DNA from: JAOTVV01 sp039591075
GTDB lineage: Bacteria; Gemmatimonadota; Gemmatimonadetes; Gemmatimonadales; GWC2-71-9
Reading direction: 5' to 3'
Length of the DNA: 52,605 bases
NCBI GenBank assembly: GCA_039591075.1
Contig: JBDHEI010000014.1
Span: 1-52,605 of the forward strand
Part shown: in pieces, positions 15,937 to 22,577 of the stretch
Numbering within the stretch: the first letter of the stretch is position 1
Layout: each line of letters starts with the position of its first letter
Translations under genes and position numbers: made by a program
Notes under the pieces: generated by a model
Database searches by the model: none
What the model was told of the DNA's origin: nothing
Seen by the model: only the letters and a program-made list of their open reading frames with translations

Positions 15937-16490
15937 CCGTCCCCCCGCTCCAGCGGTTCGTCCGCTGGGAGGTAACGGTCCCGGATGATGTGGAGGTGGT
16001 GACGCTCGTGGCCGAGGATGATCCACGGTACCGCGCGCACGCTCATTCTCGCCTCGTTGGCCGTCCCCCGCCGCGCGAGCATCTCCGGGCTCATGCCGCG
16101 AACCAGTGCCAGCGTACCGGCCCGCACGACGGCGAGCTCCTCGAGGAGATCGGCGAGGGCTCGGCTGTCGTAGTTGCCGCCGGCCACGTAGTCGTCTTGC
16201 TCGAATCCCGGGAGCGGCGTGGCGTCGGCGCGGCTGAAGCGAAGCGCTCGATAGGTGAGGACCCGCTCCACGTCGATCACGTGTCCCACGACTTCCTTGA
16301 TACTCCACTTTCCGGCTCCGTACCGGAAACCGCTCTGGCGCGCGGTGAGCCCACCCAGTGTCGCCCGCGTTTCCTCCCGTTGCGCATCGAGCAAAGCGAG
16401 GATGTCACCGGCGGGAAGTCCATCGAGGTAGGACTGATAGTAGGGACTGTATTCGCCCGGCACGGGTCGCTGGATGGGTGGTGCCGACAT
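15930..16490 (-). CDS. DinB-family four-helix protein
   Basis: About 186 residues starting MSAPPIQRPVPGEYSPYY. Metal ligands typical of DinB/YfiT-like proteins are present: a His in KWSIKEVVGHVIDVER and two in ILGHERHHLHIIRDRYL. These proteins bind a divalent metal and often act as thiol-dependent transferases or hydrolases; the substrate is unknown. The ATG at 16490 fits the family N-terminus better than the upstream start. It overlaps the GGT-family gene. Confidence 0.82.
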   Translation of the reverse strand: MSAPPIQRPVPGEYSPYYQSYLDGLPAGDILALLDAQREETRATLGGLTARQSGFRYGAGKWSIKEVVGHVIDVERVLTYRALRFSRADATPLPGFEQDDYVAGGNYDSRALADLLEELAVVRAGTLALVRGMSPEMLARRGTANEARMSVRAVPWIILGHERHHLHIIRDRYLPADEPLERGDGW

Positions 16491-16593
16491 GATCACGGTG
16501 CTCCGCAGCGCGGGAAGAGGGGAACTTACCGCCCGGATCGGCAGGTCACCATGGCAGCGCAATCGGTCGCCGCGCCGTCAGGCCCGGACGCGA

Positions 16594-16670
16594 ACGGCCC
16601 GGCGGACACTCCTTCAAGCCGACCAGGGGGGCTGTCAATGAGTCGGTCGAGAAGGAGGCCGCCGGGCCGT
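16594..16670. repeat. Long imperfect inverted repeat
   Basis: Arms 16594-16623 and 16642-16670 pair over about 26 of 30 positions, sharing a 12-bp outer stem ACGGCCCGGCGG and a CTCCTTC inner block, around an 18-base loop. It lies 25 bases past the stop of the DsrE-like gene on the minus strand, so it may form an mRNA 3'-end hairpin. No T-run follows; a REP-like or small mobile element is an alternative. Confidence 0.65.
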
Positions 16671-16694
16671 GGGTCCCAGCGCCAGCGGACGGGA

Positions 16695-17207
16695 CTAGGT
16701 GAATACGATCTCGCCCCCCGCGGCCATCTCGTAGAACTCACCTACCGTGATCACGTCCGTGATGTAATCGACAAAGTCCTCGCGCTCGAGCTTGAACATG
16801 TCGACCGACGCCTTGCAGGCGTAGATACCCGCGCCCGTGTCGGCGATCATCTGAACGAACTCGCCGATGGGCGGAATATCGAGCCTGTCCATCTCCCGCT
16901 TCATCATGTGGGTGGCGAAGGCGGACACACCGGGAATGGCCCCGAGAATGGTGGGCATGTGCAGCCCCGGATTCCCGACGGTGGCCACCTTGATCTTGTC
17001 TTGCCGCTTCTTCACGATCGCGTCCATACCGAAGAACGTGAAGAAGACATTGGCCTCGATGCCCTCCATTCTGGCGCCGTTGGCCATGATCAGCCCGGGG
17101 TAGACCCCCTCGAGCGATCCCTTCGAAATGATGATCGAAACCTTCTCGATTGCCTTCGGCTGCGACGCGGTCGTGGCAGCCGGCTCTGGCAGTGTCGTCG
17201 TCAACAT
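16695..17207 (-). CDS. DsrE/DsrF-like sulfur carrier (DsrE2-type)
   Basis: The 170-residue protein shows the DsrE-like fold: KVSIIISKGSLEGVYPGLIMANGA, EANVFFTFFGMDAIVK and TGAGIYACKASVDMFKLE, whose Cys is the expected persulfide site. This matches DsrE2-type proteins, small sulfurtransferases found with SQR and TusA/DsrC. The ATG at 17207 has AGGAAGGAA upstream. It is the third gene of the SQR/DsrC-like operon and probably passes sulfane sulfur between them. Confidence 0.85.
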   Translation of the reverse strand: MLTTTLPEPAATTASQPKAIEKVSIIISKGSLEGVYPGLIMANGARMEGIEANVFFTFFGMDAIVKKRQDKIKVATVGNPGLHMPTILGAIPGVSAFATHMMKREMDRLDIPPIGEFVQMIADTGAGIYACKASVDMFKLEREDFVDYITDVITVGEFYEMAAGGEIVFT

Positions 17208-17244
17208 GGTGTCGGTTCCTTCCTGTATGCGCGAGCAGCGCGAA

Positions 17245-17559
17245 TCAGACACACCCGCGTGGCTTGGGAATCCCGGCCACGCGCGCCGCCAGCTTGGCCG
17301 GCCCTTTGGGGAACAGCTGGTACAGCTCCTTCACCGGCACATCGGATTCCTTGCCGAGCGCCCGAATAGACGGTGCTGTGCCGTGCTCCATGAACTTTGC
17401 ACGCATGAACTCGATTACCCTCCAATGGCGGTCGGTGAGTGTGCCGATCCCCACCTCATCCGCCAGTTCCTGCGCGATCTCCTTGTTCCACTGCTCGGGC
17501 TTCTGCATGTAGCCTTCGTGGTCTACCTCGACCTGATGTCCTGCAAGCGTTGCCGTCAT
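17245..17559 (-). CDS. DsrC/TusE-family sulfur carrier with a single C-terminal cysteine
   Basis: The 104-residue protein reads DHEGYMQKPEQWNKEIAQ, LTDRHWRVIEFMRAKF, FPKGPAKLAARVAGIPKPRGCV, the DsrC/TusE/DsvC fold with its mobile C-terminal arm. The penultimate Cys is present, but the second Cys of true DsrC, found in the ACKIAG-type segment, is Ala here (AARVAG). It therefore resembles TusE-like carriers rather than the DsrAB trisulfide partner. The ATG at 17559 has a GGGGGG Shine-Dalgarno. It lies just behind SQR. Confidence 0.9.
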   Translation of the reverse strand: MTATLAGHQVEVDHEGYMQKPEQWNKEIAQELADEVGIGTLTDRHWRVIEFMRAKFMEHGTAPSIRALGKESDVPVKELYQLFPKGPAKLAARVAGIPKPRGCV

Positions 17560-17576
17560 GATTCCCCCCTGTTGGA

Positions 17577-18908
17577 TCACGCAACGTGTGTTCCTTCATT
17601 CTCGGTCTTGTCGGATTCGGGTGCCCCACCTTGCACGTACTGCCGTTCCAGCTTGGGCAGGTCACCGCGCCGCTTGCCCCGCATCCGCATCTGCGGCGGC
17701 ACCCCCGGGATGTCTCGCCCGGGTAGCAGCATGTGCCAGTACATCCATTTGAACGCCAGCTTCCCCCAGTGGTTGATGCGCGACTCCTTGAGCAGCGGCA
17801 GCGGCCCGACCGCGAACGGGAACCGCCCGGGCAGCGGCTCGACGTCGTAGTTGAAGTCGATCAGCACGGCCTTGCCGTCACCCGTCTCGATGAAACAGTT
17901 GGCGTGTCCGTCGAACGCCGCCTCGAGTGGCTCGCCCGCCAAGTAGCGCTCGACATTCTCCGCCAGCACCTCCGCTTCGAAGTGCGCAACCGATCCCGCC
18001 TTCGACGTTGGGACGTTCGTCGCATCGCCGAGGGCGAAAATGTTCGGCTTGCGCTGTGCCTGAAGTGTCTGCGGATCGGTCAGGACGAAGTTCATCTCGT
18101 CGCCGAGACCGAGTGAGCGACCGACGTAGTCTTGGCCCACGTGCACTGGGATGCTCACCAGCAGATCGAACTCCACCACTCGTTCGTCCCACGAGATGAG
18201 CTTCCCGCTCGGGCCGTCCACTTCGCCGGCGTTGAACTCCGGCTCGAGGAGGATGTTCTTCTCCGCGAGCAGGTCACCCAGCGCCTTCGCCGCGACCGGC
18301 CGCGTGAACGCACCGTCCAGCGGCGTGGCGAGCACGATCTCGACCCGATCGCGAATACCGCGGCTCGTGAAGTAATCGTCGGCCAGGAACACGAACTCGA
18401 GCGGTGCGATCGGGCATTTGATCGGCATATCGACGATGTTGACCACGAGCCGCCCGCCGTCGAACTGCTCGAGCGCCCGGCCCAATGCCGTCGCTCCCTC
18501 GAGGGTGTAGAACTCGAACATCTTCTCCTGCCACCCCTCGCCCGTGAGCCCGTCGGTCTCCTCCGGCGCAATTCGCGTCCCCGTGGCGACGATGAGGAGG
18601 TCGTAGTCGAGCACCTGTCCATCGGCGAGATGAACGCGATCCTCGTCGGCCTCGACCCGATCGATCGCGGCTTCGACATATCGAACGCGCCGATCCAGCT
18701 GGCGGCGGCGCGGCTTGATGGTATCGCTCGGCTGATAGGTCCCGAAGGGGATGAACAAGAGCCCTGGCTGGTACACGTGCCGGTTGTCCTGATCCACGAC
18801 CGTGACGGCCATGTCGCCGGCGCCGAGCTCGGATTTGTAGCGCTTCGCGATGCGATTGGCCATGATCGTGCCGGCCGTTCCCGCACCGAGTACGATGATG
18901 CGTCTCAA
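17577..18908 (-). CDS. Sulfide:quinone oxidoreductase-like flavoprotein
   Basis: The 443-residue protein has an FAD Rossmann motif VLGAGTAGTIMANRIAKR at residues 6-23, the second dinucleotide fold, ATGTRIAPEE near 108-117, and GDATNVPTSKAGSVAHFEAEV, which binds FAD and quinone in the SQR family. Cysteines are at positions 165 (IKCPIAPLE) and 338 (HANCFIETG), fitting the redox pair of SQR. The C-terminal region contains the amphipathic segment HWGKLAFKWMYWHMLLPGRD for membrane attachment. It oxidises sulfide to sulfane sulfur and reduces quinone at the inner membrane. It leads the operon with the DsrC-like and DsrE-like carriers; the AT-rich site upstream may be an operator. Confidence 0.87.
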   Translation of the reverse strand: MRRIIVLGAGTAGTIMANRIAKRYKSELGAGDMAVTVVDQDNRHVYQPGLLFIPFGTYQPSDTIKPRRRQLDRRVRYVEAAIDRVEADEDRVHLADGQVLDYDLLIVATGTRIAPEETDGLTGEGWQEKMFEFYTLEGATALGRALEQFDGGRLVVNIVDMPIKCPIAPLEFVFLADDYFTSRGIRDRVEIVLATPLDGAFTRPVAAKALGDLLAEKNILLEPEFNAGEVDGPSGKLISWDERVVEFDLLVSIPVHVGQDYVGRSLGLGDEMNFVLTDPQTLQAQRKPNIFALGDATNVPTSKAGSVAHFEAEVLAENVERYLAGEPLEAAFDGHANCFIETGDGKAVLIDFNYDVEPLPGRFPFAVGPLPLLKESRINHWGKLAFKWMYWHMLLPGRDIPGVPPQMRMRGKRRGDLPKLERQYVQGGAPESDKTENEGTHVA

Positions 18909-18999
18909 AGGTGCCCCCCTGCAGTGGTTCTCAATCCTGGCCCCAACCTGACCTCGGGCCGATCGGACAATGACGAATGTAGCATATTCCTATAGCGAT

Positions 19000-19015
19000 A
19001 TACTAATTATTGTAT
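19000..19015. promoter_or_regulatory. Candidate operator/promoter of the SQR operon
   Basis: ATAC-N8-GTAT forms an inverted repeat inside an unusually AT-rich patch (18980-19030) about 90-105 bases upstream of the SQR start. ArsR-type sulfur-responsive repressors (BigR/SqrR) use AT-rich inverted repeats of this style in front of SQR genes. The patch may also just contain the promoter boxes. No ArsR gene is visible in the window. Confidence 0.4.
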
Positions 19016-19057
19016 TAAGAGTTCTTCAGGGAAGATAAGCTATTGCCCTACAGCAAC

Positions 19058-19729
19058 TTAGCAGGCGAAACTGGCGATGGTCTCGAGTGGCTTGCGGGCG
19101 ATGTCCGGCACAACCGCTTCGGCGGACGGATAGCCGACCACCAGGAGCACGAACGGTCGCTCGTTCTCCGGTCGGTGTAAGATGTCGTTGAGGAACCCCA
19201 TGGGGCTCGGCGTGTGCGTGAGGGTCGCGAGACCGGCGTGGTGCAGCGCCGCCACGAGCAGCCCCGTCGCCAGCCCCACCGATTCACTCACGTAGTAGTT
19301 CGCGCGGCGTGATCCGTCGGCGGCCACGAGGTATCGCTCGGCGAAGACGGCGATGAGGTAGGGTGCCGTCTCGAGAAAGGGCTTGTGCTCGTCAGTCCCC
19401 AGGGGGGCGAGTGCTTCGAGCCACTCGTCGGTGGCGCGCCCGGCATAGAACTCCTGCTCTTCCCGCTCCGCCGCTGCCCGGATCTCCCGCTTGAGCGCCG
19501 GGTCGCCGACCACCACGAAGTGCCACGGTTGCCGGTTGGCTCCGCTGGGCGCGGTCCCCGCCGTGCGGAGACACTGCTCGATGAGGTCGCGGGGCACGGG
19601 TCGGGCCGAGAAGTGGCGCACGGTGCGACGACGCCGCATCTCGTCGTAGAACGCCGCCGCCCGGCGCCGCATCTCCTCGACGGGGTATTCCCGGTACCCA
19701 ATCAGCGGCACCAGCCGCGTGGTGCTCAT
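19058..19729 (-). CDS. Iodotyrosine deiodinase-like nitroreductase
   Basis: The 223-residue flavoprotein of the nitroreductase fold starts with MRRRRTVRHFSARPVP, followed by GTAPSGANRQPWHFVVVGD, the FMN site, then EEQEFYAGRATDEWLEAL, the active-site lid of iodotyrosine deiodinase (IYD)-type enzymes, and LLVAALHHAGLATLTHTPSPMGFLNDIL. IYD enzymes reductively dehalogenate halotyrosines; the physiological substrate in bacteria is often unknown. Its ATG overlaps the cyclophilin stop (ATGA). Confidence 0.85.
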   Translation of the reverse strand: MSTTRLVPLIGYREYPVEEMRRRAAAFYDEMRRRRTVRHFSARPVPRDLIEQCLRTAGTAPSGANRQPWHFVVVGDPALKREIRAAAEREEQEFYAGRATDEWLEALAPLGTDEHKPFLETAPYLIAVFAERYLVAADGSRRANYYVSESVGLATGLLVAALHHAGLATLTHTPSPMGFLNDILHRPENERPFVLLVVGYPSAEAVVPDIARKPLETIASFAC

Positions 19730-20208
19730 TGGCGCCGCGCCGATCGCACCACGACCGGGTCGAGCGGGACATCTCCGTGCCCCTTCTTGGTCCCGGTCTT
19801 CACCGCGGCGATGGCGTCCACCACGTCCATGCCATCGACTACCTTCCCGAACACCGCATAGCCGAAATCGCGCCCACCGTGATCGAGAAAGGCGTTATCC
19901 GCCACATTGATGAAGAACTGAGAGCTGGCGCTGTTCACGTCTTGGGTGCGCGCCATCGCCAGGGTTCCGCGGCGGTTCTTGTGGCCGTTGTCGGCCTCGT
20001 TCTTGATGGTGGCGCGGGTCTTCTTCTGCACCATATCGGCAGTGAAGCCACCCCCCTGGACCATGAATCCGGGGATCACGCGATGGAAGATCGTCCCGTC
20101 GAAGAACCCGGCATCGACGTACTGTCGGAAGTTCTCGGCCGTGATCGGCGCATCGTCGGCATGGAGTTCGACGGTGAAGCTGCCTAGTGTGGTATCAAAC
20201 ACGATCAT
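19726..20208 (-). CDS. Cyclophilin-type peptidyl-prolyl isomerase
   Basis: The 160-residue protein is a compact PPIase of the PpiB type: MIVFDTTLGSFTVELHADDAP, FFDGTIFHRVIPGFMVQGG, ARTQDVNSASSQFFINV and FGYAVFGKVVDGMDVVDAI. FHRVI, QGG and SSQFFI are the active-site blocks. No signal peptide, so it should be cytoplasmic. It catalyses cis-trans isomerisation before proline and is coupled to the IYD-like gene. Confidence 0.95.
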   Translation of the reverse strand: MIVFDTTLGSFTVELHADDAPITAENFRQYVDAGFFDGTIFHRVIPGFMVQGGGFTADMVQKKTRATIKNEADNGHKNRRGTLAMARTQDVNSASSQFFINVADNAFLDHGGRDFGYAVFGKVVDGMDVVDAIAAVKTGTKKGHGDVPLDPVVVRSARRQ

Positions 20209-20239
20209 TGCAGGTCTCCGGAATCGGTGGGGTCTGTCA

Positions 20240-20710
20240 TCAGGGAGTTGGCAGCCCGCCCGTCACGCCGAGCAGCCATTTCATGCACCGGTGGGGGAGA
20301 TCGACGGGCTTGCAGAACATCATGGGGCACCCGCCGGCGATGACGTGGATGTGGTGGGCCCGGCACCAGTCCACCGCAGTCTGCGAGACGCTCCCCTGCC
20401 CGAATGACCGGTGCATCCACACCCAGCGAATCCCGAGGTCGGAGCACTGCGCGACAAGCGTCTCCGCCGCCGACGGGGGGGTCGCAATCACGACCGCGTC
20501 CACCCTGTCGGGAACGGCCGCCAGATCCGGGTAGCAGGGCCGCCCCTCCGCCTGGTCGGTCCGCGGATTCACGGGAACGGCATCGTACCCTGCCCCTTCG
20601 AGTTTCCGGAAAATGATGTTGGCGGCCTCGCGCGGATTCCGTGATACGCCGGCCACCGCAATGCGCTTCTGGCTCAGAAAGCCACGCACCAACTCGTCAC
20701 GCCCCGTCAC
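20240..20710 (-). CDS. CoA-binding domain protein (YccU-like)
   Basis: The 156-residue single-domain Rossmann protein has KRIAVAGVSRNPREAANIIF as nucleotide loop, VPVNPRTDQAEGRPCYPDL, and the C-terminal segment HVIAGGCPMMFCKP, all typical of CoA_binding_2 proteins. It probably binds CoA; no reaction is established for the family. The GTG at 20710 overlaps the upstream HhH gene stop (GTGA). Confidence 0.85.
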   Translation of the reverse strand: MTGRDELVRGFLSQKRIAVAGVSRNPREAANIIFRKLEGAGYDAVPVNPRTDQAEGRPCYPDLAAVPDRVDAVVIATPPSAAETLVAQCSDLGIRWVWMHRSFGQGSVSQTAVDWCRAHHIHVIAGGCPMMFCKPVDLPHRCMKWLLGVTGGLPTP

Positions 20711-20991
20711 CGCACCCTCCCCGGATACGTTCGATCCTTCCAATTCCACCACTTCAGCAGTTCCGGCCGGTGCCGGCGGCGGTCGGCGTAGTACACTGCG
20801 CACCGAAACACGTACAGCACACATCGATCGACCGGGCCTCCACGTAGTACGATGAGATCGGCGAAGAGCCGTTCCGGGTCCCGCCCGCGGAGGTCCGCCA
20901 CCCGCTGAAATCCAAGATCACCGAGATCGCGGGCAATGCTCGGGCCCACACCGGGGATCGTCTGGAGGTCGCTTCGGTCCGTCCCAGTCAT
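20707..20991 (-). CDS. Small helix-hairpin-helix protein (Cdd1-like)
   Basis: The 94-residue protein opens with LQTIPGVGPSIARDLGDLGF, a helix-hairpin-helix DNA-binding motif, followed by RVADLRGRDPERLFADL and a Cys/Tyr/Arg-rich C-terminal half with DRCVLYVFRCAVYYA. This matches the Cdd1 pathogenicity-locus family, which carries a single HhH domain; biochemical role unknown. It heads a GTGA-coupled pair. Confidence 0.8.
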   Translation of the reverse strand: MTGTDRSDLQTIPGVGPSIARDLGDLGFQRVADLRGRDPERLFADLIVLRGGPVDRCVLYVFRCAVYYADRRRHRPELLKWWNWKDRTYPGRVR

Positions 20992-21046
20992 ATGTCAGAA
21001 GGTCTCGCCCCGGATTGGCCGCGTCCAGACCCGGAAATGAAACGGC

Positions 21047-21072
21047 CCCCGGAGTCGAGCCCGACTCCGGGG
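21047..21072 (-). terminator. Terminator hairpin after the 4-heme cytochrome
   Basis: A perfect 11-bp GC-rich stem (21047-21057 with 21062-21072) closes a four-base loop, 25 bases beyond the cytochrome stop on the minus strand. A weak T-rich run (GTTTCATTT) follows a few bases later. Confidence 0.75.
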
Positions 21073-21097
21073 ACCGCCCATCGCGCCAGCTACCGTC

Positions 21098-21520
21098 TTA
21101 CGACTTCACCGTGTGACAGTAACCGCAAAACTTGCTGTCGTTGATGCCCTTGTCCAAGTGGCTCTCCGCCGCCGGTGCCGGGATGTTTGCCATCTTGCCA
21201 CTGTGGCACATGAGGCAGTTAGCCTTGCCCTCGAGCGAATGCGGAACCGCCTTCGGCTCTTTCGTCTGAATCGCCGCATCCTTCGCGTGGCAGAACGCAC
21301 AGCTCTCATTGGGGCGCTCGGCATGATCTGCCGGCGCAGCCATCATGCCCTGCATCTTCCCACTGTGGCACATCATGCAGTTGGCCCGACCCTCTGCGGT
21401 ATGGCTCATGACAGGCGGTTTCTTGGCCGCCGTTGTCGCCTGCGCCACAGCCTGTGCCGGCAATACGACTCCAACCACCGTGAGCGCCGCTGCAGCTGTA
21501 ATGAATCTCACGAAATGCAT
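21098..21520 (-). CDS. Small periplasmic 4-heme cytochrome c
   Basis: The 140-residue protein has a signal peptide (ITAAAALTVVGVVLPAQAVAQ) and four heme sites CMMCH, CAFCH, CLMCH and CGYCH. The first and third sites lie in near-identical repeats (HTAEGRANCMMCHSGKM and HSLEGKANCLMCHSGKM), so it arose by duplication of a di-heme unit. The distal histidines precede each repeat. It is a soluble periplasmic shuttle candidate, downstream of the barrel/12-heme pair and separated from it by palindromes. Confidence 0.9.
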   Translation of the reverse strand: MHFVRFITAAAALTVVGVVLPAQAVAQATTAAKKPPVMSHTAEGRANCMMCHSGKMQGMMAAPADHAERPNESCAFCHAKDAAIQTKEPKAVPHSLEGKANCLMCHSGKMANIPAPAAESHLDKGINDSKFCGYCHTVKS

Positions 21521-21550
21521 CCGGTTTCACCTCCCCTTGCTGGTCAGCAC

Positions 21551-21628
21551 GCCGACACACGTCGGCCCCCGGCATCATGCGATGCCTGATTTCTCTACCC
21601 GCAAATGTGCCGAACGGTCCCGCGGGAC
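21551..21628. repeat. Three short palindromes between the 12-heme and 4-heme genes
   Basis: GCCGAC-ACAC-GTCGGC (21551-21566), GGCATC-ATGC-GATGCC (21571-21586) and the perfect palindrome GTCCCGCGGGAC (21617-21628) lie in the 124-base gap. They could form processing or attenuating hairpins that set a different transcript level for the small cytochrome. No T-run is seen. Confidence 0.5.
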
Positions 21629-21644
21629 GCCACCCACGGGGATC

Positions 21645-22577
21645 TCAGTCCGGGTTCGGCACCGCCGTGTGGCATACCGTGCACACCTGCTGGTTCTTTC
21701 CCGCGTAGGCCCCAGGGTCGAACCCCGGGCCATGGGGGTTGAACGAGACATGACAGCGCAGGCAGTCCCGCTCGGTATGACACGCCACGCAGCTCTCCAG
21801 GTTCTGTCGCGCCGCCTGCGCGTGGCCGGCGATGAACGACGCGTTTCCGTCGTGGTACCCGGCGCCAATGGCTCCCGCCGACACGAGCCCGGCCTGCCGA
21901 TGACAGCTCTGACAGAACTGGCTCACGTTGTGGCAGGACGAGCATTCCGTTTCGCGGTTGTACGACGCGGCCGGATGGCGCTGCAGGTAGTCAACGCCGT
22001 GATACCCACCGGCGGGCGACGCCGCATCCTGGCGGTGGCAATCCAAGCAGTCGGCCCGCACGTGGCACGTCGCGCACTGCTCCGGCGCGGCGGCGGCATT
22101 CACCGCATGGCGGCCGCGCCAATCGAACGCGTGCGACGGCGGGGCCGGTGGCTGCACGTGGCACACGGAGCAGTCCGACACCGCCGCGTCCATGTGCTCG
22201 CCCTCGATGCCGTGGCAGGCCTGGCACTGGCTGATCACGGCGCGCTGCACCGTGCCGCCGCTGACGTGACACATGTCGCAGGAAGACACGCCCGGGTGGA
22301 CACTGTGCCGGAACTTGAGGTTGGCCCTCGACGGCCCAGTGGGCGGCCGCCAGTCGACCCTCGGCTGCATCTGCCCATCATGGCAGGCGGCGCAGAACGA
22401 TGGCTCGGGATAGACCTGTCCCTGGGCCACGTTGGCGTGGCAGGTGGTGCAGCCGACCCCTTCGTGCTTGGCGTGCTCGAACTGTTGGATCGGGACGAGG
22501 CCCACCCCGGGGACAGGAGACGTTCCCACGACAGCCGCGATGACCGCCGCAGCGGCGACCCCAACGAGCGCTTTCAT
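21645..22577 (-). CDS. Periplasmic 12-heme c-type cytochrome
   Basis: The 310-residue protein has an N-terminal signal helix (ALVGVAAAAVIAAVVG) and twelve CXXCH sites from CTTCH to CTVCH, about one per 24 residues, with free histidines such as FEHAKH and FRHSVH as distal ligands. Size and heme density resemble MtrA/DmsE/PioA decaheme cytochromes that plug an outer-membrane barrel. It overlaps the stop of the barrel gene (ATGA), so the two are made together. No CXXCK site, so no sign of reductase activity. Confidence 0.93.
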   Translation of the reverse strand: MKALVGVAAAAVIAAVVGTSPVPGVGLVPIQQFEHAKHEGVGCTTCHANVAQGQVYPEPSFCAACHDGQMQPRVDWRPPTGPSRANLKFRHSVHPGVSSCDMCHVSGGTVQRAVISQCQACHGIEGEHMDAAVSDCSVCHVQPPAPPSHAFDWRGRHAVNAAAAPEQCATCHVRADCLDCHRQDAASPAGGYHGVDYLQRHPAASYNRETECSSCHNVSQFCQSCHRQAGLVSAGAIGAGYHDGNASFIAGHAQAARQNLESCVACHTERDCLRCHVSFNPHGPGFDPGAYAGKNQQVCTVCHTAVPNPD

